From NCBI RefSeq assembly GCF_018131105.1, contig NZ_JAFCJI010000001.1, forward strand, positions 2,604,001 through 2,668,000: a stretch of DNA of 64,000 bases, in the 5' to 3' direction. The notes under the pieces are model-generated. The model was not told the origin of the DNA. It saw only the letters and a list, made by a program, of their open reading frames with translations, and did not search any database. Positions 44,081 through 52,723 of the stretch are shown here, one piece after another (positions within the stretch are counted from its first letter, which is position 1; each line of letters starts with the position of its first letter). A program made the position numbers and the translations under genes. This stretch comes from Bradyrhizobium manausense. Lineage in GTDB: Bacteria > Pseudomonadota > Alphaproteobacteria > Rhizobiales > Xanthobacteraceae.

Positions 44081-44248
44081 TCATTCCTCGCCCGGGGCGG
44101 CGGCATCGCCCGACTCGAGCAGGTTCAGCGCGGTCTCGATCTGCGCGAGCAGGCGCTCGATTTCCTCGCGTTCGTTCGGTCCGGTACCGCTCTGCAGTCG
44201 CTCCATGAGCGCCTGCTTTCGCGCAAGCAGATTTGCGACAGCCGACAC
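44081..44248 (-). CDS. Small helical conserved protein
   Basis: The 55-residue protein, starting at GTG, reads VSAVANLLARKQALMERLQS and EREEIERLLAQIETALNLLE, two helices forming a likely hairpin. GGGAGG lies 6 nt before the GTG, which decides this start over the ATGs further upstream. Function unknown. Confidence 0.5.
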   Translation of the reverse strand: MSAVANLLARKQALMERLQSGTGPNEREEIERLLAQIETALNLLESGDAAAPGEE

Positions 44249-44354
44249 ATCGCACCTCCCCATGTTTGGCATCTACAAGGGAGTTGGTGCGGCCTTGACG
44301 AACTTGCCAGTCCCGATGCTGCGAGGTCCGGACCAGCCCGGGCCCTCCGGACCG

Positions 44355-44537
44355 CTATTTCGCAGGCGGCCGCAGCGGGCCGTCCACCCACTTCCGGGCG
44401 GCGGGGTCGTGCAGCGGATCGTCGTCGCAATCGGAGCAGACGTAGCGCTCTCCGCCTCTTGCGCACTCGTCGAGCACGAGCTTCATCGCCCGCCCACAGT
44501 GCGGGCACGGCTTCCGGATTGGATGCTGCAGCGACAT
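44355..44537 (-). CDS. Small zinc-ribbon protein
   Basis: The 60-residue protein has CPHCGRAMKLVLDEC and YVCSDCDDDPL, two CxxC pairs forming one zinc site. The start is MSLQHPIRKPC. The family is common in rhizobia without a known role. It ends PLHDPAARKWVDGPLRPP, the typical C-terminus. Confidence 0.6.
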   Translation of the reverse strand: MSLQHPIRKPCPHCGRAMKLVLDECARGGERYVCSDCDDDPLHDPAARKWVDGPLRPPAK

Positions 44538-44656
44538 TTGCCTTCCCCCACCTCGGTCAGCGTAGTGCCCTTTGCCGGGCGGGCACAAGCGATCTCTTGA
44601 CGTGAGCCTCGTCGACCATCGAAGATCGGCATTCGGTGATGTTGTGGGGTGGCGTC

Positions 44657-44857
44657 ATGGAAGAGTTCTACAGTGGCTTCGCGCAGCGGGCGCGCGATCT
44701 GGCCGAGAAGGCCGACCCGTTCACTAGGCGGCGGCTTCTCGATCTGGCCCAACGGTACGAGCTCAAGAGCAGACCGGGATCGACCTACGGGCGGCCATCG
44801 CCGCCGCCGCGCGCAACTCCTCCGACGGTGCTCTTCTCCGGCTCCGGCGAAGCCTGA
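44657..44857 (+). CDS. Small conserved hypothetical protein
   Basis: The 66-residue protein begins MEEFYSGFAQRARDLAEKAD, then FTRRRLLDLAQRYELKSR, a helical segment common in small Bradyrhizobium proteins, followed by a Pro/Ser tail. It is divergent from the zinc-ribbon gene. No function is assigned. Confidence 0.5.
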   Translation: MEEFYSGFAQRARDLAEKADPFTRRRLLDLAQRYELKSRPGSTYGRPSPPPRATPPTVLFSGSGEA

Positions 44858-44910
44858 CGCCAGGGCCTGCCTTCACTCTTGCGAAGAGCGGTTCTCAGAC
44901 GATCGGCCAG

Positions 44911-45296
44911 TTACCCCGGCGAGGTCGCGCCACCGAGCAGCTGCGAGACGGCGGCGGCCAATTGCGCGGGTGCAAAGGGCTTCTGGATCAAGACGCTGCC
45001 ACCGACACTCTGCGATTCCCAGTCCGGCGTGCTGGCGCTCGTCATGTAGAGCACAGGAAAGTCAGGCGTGATTTCCCTGATTTGCCGCGCCAGCTCCCAG
45101 CCGGTGATGCCATCCCCCAGGTTGATGTCCGTCAGCAGGACCCGACATCCCTCGCGGCCGTCGCAAAACGTGGACATGGCCTCCTCCCCCGAATGGACCG
45201 AGCAGGCTGGAAACCGCCGTCGTACAAGGCGTCCTCCACGAAGCTTGCGATGAGAGCTTCATCCTCCACGACCAGAACACGAACGGCATCACTCAC
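44911..45296 (-). pseudogene. Single-domain response regulator, frameshifted
   Basis: A GTG start gives VSDAVRVLVVEDEALIASFV, the receiver beta1 strand with acidic pocket. After GGFQPARS the frame shifts: the remainder (HSGEEAMSTFCDGREG..., phospho-acceptor D in LLTDINLGD, Lys in LIQKPFAP) is in another frame. A single missing base near 45200 explains it. The second half could start at its own ATG (45177) but would lack the acidic pocket. Confidence 0.75.
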
Positions 45297-45407
45297 TTTC
45301 AAATCTCCTCGGCGACCGAGCCGGGTCGTCTCGCGTGCGGCAATGCGCTGGTCCGCGGTCCGGCGGAAGAGCCGCCGTCAGCCAGCCAAGCACCGTAATG
45401 CGCCGTG

Positions 45408-45773
45408 TCAAGCCACCGGCACACCGTAATAGGCATTCACTGAGCGCGTCGTCGCCGGGTCGCTCCAATTCCAACTGCTCTCGTCGGCGTATTTGGGGGC
45501 GCCGCGGAGCTGGTCCTGGGAAATGCCGGTGACTACATAGCCGCCGAGGTTGGTGTCGTATTTCAGCGTCTGCCATGGCAACGGATAGTGATCGTCGCCG
45601 ATGCCGAGCAGGCCGCCGAAGCTGAGCACCGCGTACGACACCTTGCCGCTGATCTTGTCGATCATGACGCGCTCGATGTAGCCCACCTTTTCGCCCTTCG
45701 CGTCGTACGCGTTTGTGCCCTCGACCTTGTCGCTGCCGATCAGGCTGAACGTCTCGCGATCTTCCATGGTCAT
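45408..45773 (-). CDS. PRC-barrel domain protein
   Basis: The 121-residue protein has a PRC-barrel core (SLIGSDKVEGTNAYDAKGEKVGYI ... YAVLSFGGLLGIGDDHYPLPW), the fold also found in RimM and the photosynthetic reaction centre H subunit. The C-terminal YADESSWNW segment is typical of stress-associated rhizobial members. It is probably a soluble stress protein; partner unknown. Confidence 0.8.
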   Translation of the reverse strand: MTMEDRETFSLIGSDKVEGTNAYDAKGEKVGYIERVMIDKISGKVSYAVLSFGGLLGIGDDHYPLPWQTLKYDTNLGGYVVTGISQDQLRGAPKYADESSWNWSDPATTRSVNAYYGVPVA

Positions 45774-45934
45774 GTTGACCTCCTGGCTGGGTGTTGTCTT
45801 CGGGAATCAACGGGGCCACGATGCCTCTGTTCCTGGCACAATCCGGGGCAAAAAGTTGATTTCCCAGGGATGAAGCGGCCGGATCGGATGACGCGCCGCA
45901 ATGTGCCGGAAAAGTCGGCGAGCGGAGTTAGAGC

Positions 45935-46126
45935 ATGGAGCTGACCGATCTGGAGCGGGATTTTCTGAGGAAGCTCCTCGGCGAATCCTGGGTCAGCCCG
46001 CCGACGTTCGACCATGGAATCGTGGCGCGGCTCGTGGAGCTCGGTCTCGTGGAAACCGAACCGCTTCCATCCGGAGATATCGAGTATCGCATCACCGAGG
46101 CCGGACGGGCGGCGGCTACCGCGTGA
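45935..46126 (+). CDS. Small winged-helix-like protein
   Basis: The 63-residue protein, MELTDLERDFLRKLLGESWV then IVARLVELGLVETEPLP and IEYRITEAGRAA, has the helix-turn-helix-wing order of a minimal winged-helix domain. It could bind DNA or a protein partner. It stands alone between two minus-strand genes. Confidence 0.6.
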   Translation: MELTDLERDFLRKLLGESWVSPPTFDHGIVARLVELGLVETEPLPSGDIEYRITEAGRAAATA

Positions 46127-46375
46127 ACCACAGATCGGCGGGCCGCGGGCAGATCGGAGGAACGATAGCCTTGCCGCCCTATTGAACTGCAGGGACCGTC
46201 GCCCGCCGTTGAACTACGGCGCCTGTCGCGGATAGCCAAAGATCTCACGACCCGCTATTCAGAACTAGCGCTCGCGAGGATAGCCAAAGGCTGCGGTCTC
46301 TCCGAAACCTCGGCATTCTCGCAGCTATGCGCCTTCGCGCCCTCGCCGGCAGGCGCGATCACCATCCCGCCCGCC

Positions 46376-46842
46376 TTATCTGTTCCTCAGCGAGAGACTG
46401 ATGCGCGTTACGATGTGGTCCCACTCGCGCTCTTCGCTCGCCGGGTAGTTGAGCAGGACGCAGTGGATCAGTCCGCTCGAGAAGTTGCACCGGTTGTACC
46501 AGACCTTGTCGCGCCTGTAGCTGGACACCGCAAAGAATCGAGGCGTCGTCCGCTTGTACTGAATGCGCGCGGGCGGATGCTTCTTTGCCAGAAATGCAGC
46601 GGGTGAATCGTTCGAGACGTTGGGTGCGGCCTGTATCGTGAGGTCGGCTCGGCCGTCAGCCGTCCGAAATCGCTGTCCGCACCCGCCCGGACGGCCGGCT
46701 TCTTCAGTAAAGATCGAGGCCGGGAAATCGACAGAGGTGCCTGTCTGCGGGATGGAAACGTCGTCCATCTCACCGGCTCCGCCGAGACCGTGTAGCTCGA
46801 GGCGACAAATCCGAGAACGAGCGCCGACACTGCCGATTTCAT
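46376..46842 (-). pseudogene. Secreted hypothetical protein, frameshifted after the signal peptide
   Basis: A good start with GGAGGAG gives MKSAVSALVLGFVASSYTVSA, a signal peptide, then EPVRWTT. The conserved mature sequence (VSIPQTGTSVDFPASIFTEE ... HCVLLNYPASEEREWD) is one frame away. A missing base near 46757 accounts for this. The mature part retains three cysteines and looks otherwise intact, so the lesion is recent or reflects a sequencing error. Confidence 0.65.
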
Positions 46843-46970
46843 CCCGTCTCCTCCATGAATCACGAAGACCCGACGAGCGGCGTCTCGGGTTCGATCATCA
46901 GGGTGCCGCCGGTCCGATCGGCTTCGGGCGCAAGGCGGCGTTGCGACGAACTGCCCGCCGCTTCGGAAGG

Positions 46971-47198
46971 TCACTTCCGGCCCGATGGCGCCTGAGCATT
47001 CGAATCGTTCGGGTTCTTCTTGTTCGCCTCATGATGGCCGATCACGCAGCCGGCGGCAGCGCCGAGCTTGCCGTGCCCCGCCATGTGGCCCGCGACGCCC
47101 CCGACGATGGCGCCCTTGATGCAGCCCTTCGCGTCCGCGCCGTCGGCCGATGCCAGCGCCATTGCGGCCACGCATGCCGCCGTGAAGATCCATTTCAT
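46971..47198 (-). CDS. Small secreted glycine-zipper protein
   Basis: The 75-residue protein has a signal peptide (MKWIFTAACVAAMALASADG) and a Gly-rich, small-residue segment with two cysteines (CIKGAIVGGVAGHMAGHGKLGAA in part), like glycine-zipper envelope proteins. The tail is polar. It probably lies in or near the envelope. Common in rhizobia. Confidence 0.65.
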   Translation of the reverse strand: MKWIFTAACVAAMALASADGADAKGCIKGAIVGGVAGHMAGHGKLGAAAGCVIGHHEANKKNPNDSNAQAPSGRK

Positions 47199-47390
47199 GA
47201 GCGTTCTCCGGGCTCGGTTTCCGCGAAATCAATTCGATCCGGAGGCTGTCGTTCCGCTGCGGGCATGTTCCTGACGGCAGCTCCGCGATTTTGCTCGTTT
47301 GCAGCCGGCCTCGTCGGCGCGAGCCGCCCCCCGCGTGTAGGAGCAAGTCGCTGGCCTCCGAGTTTCCCATCTGCTGGAGCGAAGTCGTTC

Positions 47391-48095
47391 ATGCATGGAG
47401 AGGTCGTGCGCGCGGTCAAGGAGAGCAAACGGTCCAAGCGGTCCCGCTTCCTCCGCGACGCGATGGTCGACGTGCAGATCGCCGGCCGCGGCATTCGCAG
47501 CAGGCGAGTCCTGCTGGCGATGCGGCAGGTCCCCCGCGAAATCTTCCTTGATCGGCGGTTCGCGGAAGCCGCGTACGAAGACAGCGCGGTACCGATTCAG
47601 AAAGGGCAGACCATCTCTCAGCCCTACATCGTTGCCAGGATGCTCGAGGCTGCCGAGATCGCCAAGTCGGACCGGGTTCTGGAGATCGGCGCGGGGTCGG
47701 GTTATCTGGCGGCACTCGCCGCCAAGCTCGGGCGGGCGGTTTGCGCGCTCGAGCGCCATGAGGCATTGGTCCAGCGCGCCCGGTCGCGTCTTCGGCATCT
47801 CGGCTGCCGTAATGTGGATCTTCGTCAGGGCGACGGGACCGCAGGATGGCCGGAAGGCGGCGAGTTCGACGTGATCCTGGTGTCGGCCGCCGGCGCGCAG
47901 ACGCCCGCGGTCCTGAAGGCTCAACTAGCTCCGTCGGGACGCCTTCTCATTCCGCTCGGAGATCCTGACGGTGTGCAGTGGCTGACGAAGCTGACACGCG
48001 AGCCGGACGGTCGTTTCGTCGAGGAAAGGATAGAGGAGGTCCGCTTCGTTCCTCTTGTTTCAGGCTGGAGCCGCGGAAGCGATAACGAGCCTTGA
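47391..48095 (+). CDS. pcm: Protein-L-isoaspartate O-methyltransferase
   Basis: The 234-residue SAM-dependent enzyme starts repair of isoaspartyl residues in aged proteins. The PCMT signature is present: VPREIFLDRRFAEAAYED, QTISQPYIVARM, then SAM motif VLEIGAGSGYLAA and FDVILVSAA. The start is set at MHGEVVRAVKESK; open frame extends far upstream but matches nothing. It fits with the stress-repair character of the right arm (Ku, Hsp20). Confidence 0.9.
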   Translation: MHGEVVRAVKESKRSKRSRFLRDAMVDVQIAGRGIRSRRVLLAMRQVPREIFLDRRFAEAAYEDSAVPIQKGQTISQPYIVARMLEAAEIAKSDRVLEIGAGSGYLAALAAKLGRAVCALERHEALVQRARSRLRHLGCRNVDLRQGDGTAGWPEGGEFDVILVSAAGAQTPAVLKAQLAPSGRLLIPLGDPDGVQWLTKLTREPDGRFVEERIEEVRFVPLVSGWSRGSDNEP

Positions 48096-48113
48096 ACTCG
48101 CGAAGTCCCCGAC

Positions 48114-48360
48114 TCAAGATGTCCGTGATCGTTCGCGGGCCTCTCGACGCCGCTCGCGACGTTCGCGCCGCCGTTTCGCCCGCTCGGCCGGCTGCCGCAG
48201 CGCAGGCACCGGCGCAGTCTCGGTCAGGGGCACCTGCACTATCTGGTCGGTCCCGGGGCGGGCCTCCAGGAATTCCAGTACCGCCCGCCCCTTCTCGGTG
48301 ATCTTGACCACCGCTTTCGCGCTCGACCAAGGCTTGCGAGAAGTTGTCGAGGTCCGACAT
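48114..48360 (-). pseudogene. Small conserved protein, frameshifted
   Basis: MSDLDNFSQALVERES is in one frame and VVKITEKGRAVLEFLEARPG, ending in an Arg/Glu-rich tail, in another, the junction lying near 48314. Joined, they make a sensible protein of about 81 residues; a small indel explains the break. The central part resembles a winged-helix hairpin. The C-terminal 65 codons remain open and might be expressed from an internal ATG. Confidence 0.55.
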
Positions 48361-48483
48361 GCGCGAGGCGAGCCGCTTCGTGCGCTCCGCCCAACATAAA
48401 CGAGAAAGCAGAGCGACCGTCGCCGTTCCAGGGAGCGTTCCTCTGGTCTGCGTCATCCTCAGCATGATGATCGAAGGGCTCGC

Positions 48484-49004
48484 CTAGGCCGACTTCCGCC
48501 GCGCCCCGGCCGCCTGCTTCTTGGCGGCGGCCTCCTTCGCCGGCTTCTTGCCCGCGATCGGCATCAGCATTTCCTTCTGGCCGGCCGAGGCTTTCTTCGG
48601 CTTTTTGGCGGGCTTCTTTTGCGCCGCCGTCTCAGCCGCAGCGCCGCCTACGCTCTTGCGCAGCGCGTCCAGCAGATCGACGACGTTTTCGCCCTTCGGC
48701 CGCTCCTTCGGACGGATGACCTTGCCGGCGCGCTTCTGATTGATCAAGTCGACCAGGGCGCTCTCGTAGTGATCTCGAACTTTTCCGGATCGAAGCGACC
48801 CGCCTTCTAATTCACGATGTGCTTGGCGAGATCGAGCATGTCCTTCGTGACCTTCACGTCCTGTATCTCGTCGAAATACTCCTGCTCGCTGCGGACTTCG
48901 TAGGGGTAGCGCAGCAGCGTGCCGACGAGCCCTTTGTCCACCGCCTCGAGCGCGATGATGTGCTCGCGGTTGGTCAGCACCACCCGCCCGATCGCGACCT
49001 TGTC
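48484..49004 (-). pseudogene. Decayed second copy of Ku
   Basis: Sequence nearly identical to the intact Ku runs from DKVAIGRVVLTNREHI to the Lys/Ala-rich tail, but with three lesions. The first 40% of the gene is missing. A TAG replaces the Gln codon after DLAKHIVN (about 48808). One base is lost near 48775, before DHYESALVDLINQKR. The close match of the tails suggests duplication within this lineage followed by decay. Confidence 0.85.
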
Positions 49005-49168
49005 GGTATTGGTGGCCGCGAATCCTTGCAGTGCGGCTTCGATGGACCATAGCAACGAAGTCCAGAGGCCCGACCGATGCCGGAACGTATCCGAGCAAAG
49101 TGGGTTCCTTATGGAGTCAGTTGCGTGAGTGCGGACAGACCGCACGGTCTGACGCTTGGAGGTGTGCC

Positions 49169-49675
49169 ATGGAACGCATTGCGTTTTACGGGGGCGCAGC
49201 TTTGGTGATGTTCGGGCTGCTCTTCCTGGTCTTCAGTCGAAGAGAACCAAGAGGCGAACACCGCTTCGAATTTGGACCCTTCAAGTTGAGGTCACGAACG
49301 CCGGCCTTCGTTGTCATGGCATTCGGGCTCGTGTTGATGTGGATTAGCCCGCGATTTCCTGTTCCGATGTCCTATGCCCGCGAGCCGCAGGTAATCACAA
49401 AGGATGGGGGCATGGTGGACTACGGGTGTGGTTCACATGCAGTCTCGACTGTCGAATACAGCGCTCCAGCCGGGTTCAAGATTGTGAGCGCGCAGCCGGA
49501 CACAAAGGATGTTGTCAGCACAAAGACTGCCACGCCAAAAATCACGTCGAAGGACGAGCGGCACGTGACGGCACAGGCTGATTTCGACGGCAAGGACAAA
49601 GACACCCTTGGTCTAAATTGTCCTGGCGGTGGCCACGGCCGTGTCAGTTTGCGCATTGAGATTCAGCCCGAATGA
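49169..49675 (+). CDS. Hypothetical membrane protein
   Basis: The 168-residue protein has two N-terminal transmembrane helices (about 4-22 and 44-61) around a short basic loop, then a soluble domain of strand-like segments with two cysteines (DYGCGSHA, GLNCPGGG). GGAGG lies just before the ATG. Codon use and base composition (more AT) differ from neighbours, suggesting separate origin. Family unknown. Confidence 0.6.
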   Translation: MERIAFYGGAALVMFGLLFLVFSRREPRGEHRFEFGPFKLRSRTPAFVVMAFGLVLMWISPRFPVPMSYAREPQVITKDGGMVDYGCGSHAVSTVEYSAPAGFKIVSAQPDTKDVVSTKTATPKITSKDERHVTAQADFDGKDKDTLGLNCPGGGHGRVSLRIEIQPE

Positions 49676-50131
49676 GGCTCCAGCGCAACCGATCGATTGG
49701 CGCGGACACGACTTCGCAGGTGCGCAGCGCGGCTGCCCGCTGAACGGTGTTTGCTTCTTCCACCAGGCGGAGCGCCGCCGTCGACGTCTGCCACGCGCTC
49801 CCGGAATGGCTCGATTTCGATCTGTCGACCAAGCGCGCCGCCGCTCGCATGGCTGCTGGATACGGCCCGCAAAGCGACCTGCGGATACCGGCAAAGCGAG
49901 CGCCGTTCGAGCTCAAGGAGTTCTTAAAAAAAACGTGGCTACCGCTGGTCTGACGGCGGCGACGGGCGGCCCCGCTCCTGGTATGTCGATATCGACGAAT
50001 TCGCCCTCGATGACGAGGGTCGCGTTCCTGCGGACCGATATCTACATCCGGGACGTTGAACCCATCGTTCCTTGCGCCCCCTTACCGTCCGTGAAGCGCG
50101 TGAGCGTCTTGGGAAGGTGTGGCGCGCCTCA
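49676..50131. other. Stretch without a convincing gene
   Basis: Frames open on both strands but lack recognisable domains. The plus-strand frame ending at 49953 contains ALPEWLDFDLSTKRAAARMA, which may be the remains of a gene. A short A-run lies at 49925-49933. Confidence 0.3.
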
Positions 50132-51724
50132 TTACCTCACACCGTAATCCCACCGAAATATCTCGAATACCTTGTCCCGGTTGTCGCGGAGGTGCGAACG
50201 TTCCGGCTGCGAGACCAAGTGCAGGTATTTCGAGACCAGATTGGGAACGAAACCTGCGGCAAGGTCCATAGGTTCGAGCGTGGCGAGGGGACGGTGGGTG
50301 CCTAGAACATCCCCCGCAGACACGTTGGCGGGAAAACTGAGGGCCATGCCATGAGACGGATAGAAGTCGAGATGGAAAGCTTCGAACACTCCGCCCGGAT
50401 TTGGTACGTTTGTGGCGGCCACCGAAACCCAATTGCGGATCGCAATTTGACAGGCCTCTTCGATCTCGTCCTCATCGCCTTGAAAAAGCGTCGCGCCGTA
50501 CCACAAGATCAGGTGGACTCCTTGAGTCCAGCGCGCCTGGCGCGCGGCTATCCGTGTTCGCCTGTCGAACGCCTTCACCTTCTTCCGATGTGTCTTGGCG
50601 TCTAGCGTTGCGTCTTCAGCCGCGAGGAGCTCGGCAGCACCCGTTTCCTCGTCGAACAGGAGTTCAAAGGGCTCCTCGACGCGGGCGCGCATGTTCGCCC
50701 GTGCCGCGCGAACGGCGCGGAGTATATCGCCCTTTGAACCTCCCAGCTTGTCCGTCAAGGTCACTCGAAACGTCGCCTTCAACCTGTGGGAGGAAGGCAA
50801 TGTCGGAACGGATGGCGGCGGCGCCTTCGGCACGTCAGGTGGTCCCGCAAAGCGCACCCTATCGGACGCCGGATATTGCTGCCGCACGCGATCGAACGTG
50901 GTTTCGACAAGGAGAAGATAGTGATCATGGCTGATGACCCCGGGCACCTTGCCGCGCGCGCCGCGTTGAACCTCCAGCCAGTCTGAGAAGGTGCTCGTCA
51001 GCGGCGTCCAATCTGCCGATGCGGAGGCGAAATTCGAGATCTCCCGCAGACCACGCGCGAGGTCGGAGACGTCGTTGTCGACTTCCAAATCAGCCGTTGC
51101 GATAGCGAAATTGCGCATCACTTCCTTAGGTACCGGGTCGTCGTGAGCTTGCACGGCCAGGCCGCCTCGTCCGTTGGGCGCGACCGACAGGGCCTCTGCC
51201 CGCTTCTTCTGAACGAAGCTCAAAGCCGTCCGATGTACGTCCGCCAAAGGGGGAGAGGCGCGACCGCCTCCAAGGTTTTCGATTTCGCTCCTTTTGAATA
51301 TATCGTAGGCCCTCGCATTCGTCAGAATATGCTTTACGCCATCCTTGTGGACTGCGTGGTCGATCTCGAAACGTGTCACCGGGACGAGGCTGACTATCTG
51401 CTTGGACGCGTTTTCTCGGCCAAGCTTACGGAGTAACTTGGTTTCCAGTTCGAGCTTGGCGTCACGCAACGCGTTGATCAGAGCGACCCGCTCACCGGCG
51501 GACACGGCCTCCCAGTCGACCACCACGACGACGTCGAGATCGCCTTTGTCCGGTTGAAACCGATTGCCGCCGTCGTTGACCGTGCTGCCGAACAGATAGG
51601 CTCCTAAAAACTTGGGCGAACCAAGGGATGCGACCCAGTCGGAAAGCATAGTCTGCAATTCGTCGATGACGGCGGGACGTTGGAGCATTTCGAACCTCGA
51701 ACGATCCAAGCCTGATAGCAGCAA
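50132..51724 (-). CDS. Nucleotidyltransferase-fold protein with novel C-terminal region (orphan)
   Basis: The 530-residue protein has an N-terminal polymerase-beta-type nucleotidyltransferase motif: FGS (45-47), then D62 and D64 in KGDLDVVVVV, and a third acidic site D122 in RFEIDHA. A helical middle (about 160-285) resembles the helical domain that follows such catalytic domains. A Pro-rich linker (295-312) leads to a C-terminal domain (315-530) I do not recognise, containing WTQGVHLILWYG and VFEAFHLDFYPSHG. CD-NTase, OAS-like or antitoxin roles are all possible. It has no evident partner gene. Confidence 0.65.
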   Translation of the reverse strand: MLLSGLDRSRFEMLQRPAVIDELQTMLSDWVASLGSPKFLGAYLFGSTVNDGGNRFQPDKGDLDVVVVVDWEAVSAGERVALINALRDAKLELETKLLRKLGRENASKQIVSLVPVTRFEIDHAVHKDGVKHILTNARAYDIFKRSEIENLGGGRASPPLADVHRTALSFVQKKRAEALSVAPNGRGGLAVQAHDDPVPKEVMRNFAIATADLEVDNDVSDLARGLREISNFASASADWTPLTSTFSDWLEVQRGARGKVPGVISHDHYLLLVETTFDRVRQQYPASDRVRFAGPPDVPKAPPPSVPTLPSSHRLKATFRVTLTDKLGGSKGDILRAVRAARANMRARVEEPFELLFDEETGAAELLAAEDATLDAKTHRKKVKAFDRRTRIAARQARWTQGVHLILWYGATLFQGDEDEIEEACQIAIRNWVSVAATNVPNPGGVFEAFHLDFYPSHGMALSFPANVSAGDVLGTHRPLATLEPMDLAAGFVPNLVSKYLHLVSQPERSHLRDNRDKVFEIFRWDYGVR

Positions 51725-52690
51725 GGACGCGTGTCGACGAGTCCTATTGGGCTTGCAAGCGACGCGCGCCTACCCAACCGGGATCATCCGGGGCGGCGAC
51801 CCGAACTAGAAGACCGGCACCGGAACTAACGGTCGATCTTGCAACATATCCAGCCTACCGGCGGCGCTCACGGCCGGGCCGCCCCGCGACAGCGGGACAT
51901 AGAGCGCCTTGCGGCCTTCTGCGTTGGTCGCCCCACCCCCGCCGCGGATCGTCGAAACGTTCGGCGCCGCGCCGGCGCGGGACGCGTTCGCCGGGATGAT
52001 TGATCGGACCTGCCCAGGTCGCTGCACGCTCATGGAGACACCAGCGTCATCCGCTCGTCCCGACCAGGCTGGCCTGCATTACGCACCAGATCGACGCGTG
52101 CGTCATCCGGTTGTTCGGCGGCGTTGCTGCCGCCATCGCTTTGGTGCACGGCGCCGGCAAGGGCATCCACCAGTCGCGTACGGAACGCTGCCGCTCACGA
52201 TATTCGGGGCGGCTCGGCCTCGCGGCGCCCCCACCGCACGCTGTCGGGATAGGACTTCGCCGACAAGACGGGTGTGTCATTCGCTGCGGCCGACCTGTTC
52301 GCTTAATCGCATGGGTACTCGACAGAAACCGATCGGGATGCCTAAGGGAGCTGACCAAATCGGACACGCTACCGCGGTAGCGTCTACAACGATGGTCCCA
52401 GTGCGGGACAGCTTGAGCAAGCCGACAGGCTTCGCGGGAGGTAGCCTACGCCCGCGCATGAAGGCTAGCCGATTGAACACGGCGCAGCGAATTGGACGTT
52501 GATTGACGGCGCCAAACTGGCTAAAAGGCCGCCATTGGTTTGCGGCTCCCGGCGGGGGCCGCATTCGTTTGTGGGTTCCCTCTTGGGGTCCCGCAGAGCT
52601 GAGTGAGCTGAGGTTTCTGCTACGGTTTCTGCTACAGAGCACAAACTAGCTGCAATAAGCCTCTGATAACACTAGCAATCTTGCTGGTCT
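51725..52690. other. Right-end stretch without a convincing gene
   Basis: About 1 kb with fragmentary frames on both strands, none with a recognised domain. A 75-codon minus-strand frame at 51806-52033 is the most gene-like but unsupported. The stretch may be an eroded insertion. Tandem repeats near 52612 and the junction repeat at 52693 mark the island end. Confidence 0.35.
52612..52635 (+). repeat. Tandem ggtttctgctac repeat near right end
   Basis: Two perfect adjacent 12-bp copies lie 58 nt inside the right junction repeat. They match the tttctgctac sequence near the left end in the same orientation. Possible integrase arm sites. Confidence 0.4.
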
Positions 52691-52692
52691 CG

Positions 52693-52705
52693 CTCTAACC
52701 GCTCG
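52693..52705 (+). repeat. Right junction repeat (putative attR core)
   Basis: An exact copy of ctctaaccgctcg lies 18 nt before the DUF2232 start. It runs directly into the gaaggga ribosome-binding region of that gene. Confidence 0.6.
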
Positions 52706-52723
52706 AAGGGAGCGGGACAGCTG

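Larger units (their letters stand above)
8435..52705. mobile_element. 44-kb integrated genomic island splitting the rpsF-rpsR / DUF2232-rplI operon
   Basis: The 13-bp sequence ctctaaccgctcg occurs at 8435-8447, just after rpsR, and again in the same orientation at 52693-52705, just before the DUF2232 gene. Removing the DNA between the copies rejoins rpsR to DUF2232 and rplI, the order normal in rhizobia. The inserted DNA carries a tyrosine integrase, excisionase-like proteins, a serine recombinase, a restriction operon, a phage-like core and many decaying accessory genes. The boundaries are inferred from the repeat and gene order. Which recombinase made the insertion is not certain, because the integrase lies mid-element. 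Confidence 0.75.

Noticed and set aside
46563..47390. Long open frame upstream of pcm as part of that gene
   Set aside because: The PCMT family begins near MHGEVVRAVKESK; the upstream frame is antisense to two minus-strand genes.
49644..49916. Minus-strand 90-codon frame overlapping the end of the membrane protein gene
   Set aside because: No ribosome-binding site or family similarity, and it overlaps a better-supported gene.
51909..52642. Plus- and minus-strand frames near the right island end
   Set aside because: Overlapping frames on both strands with no domain, transposase motif or good start; probably eroded DNA.
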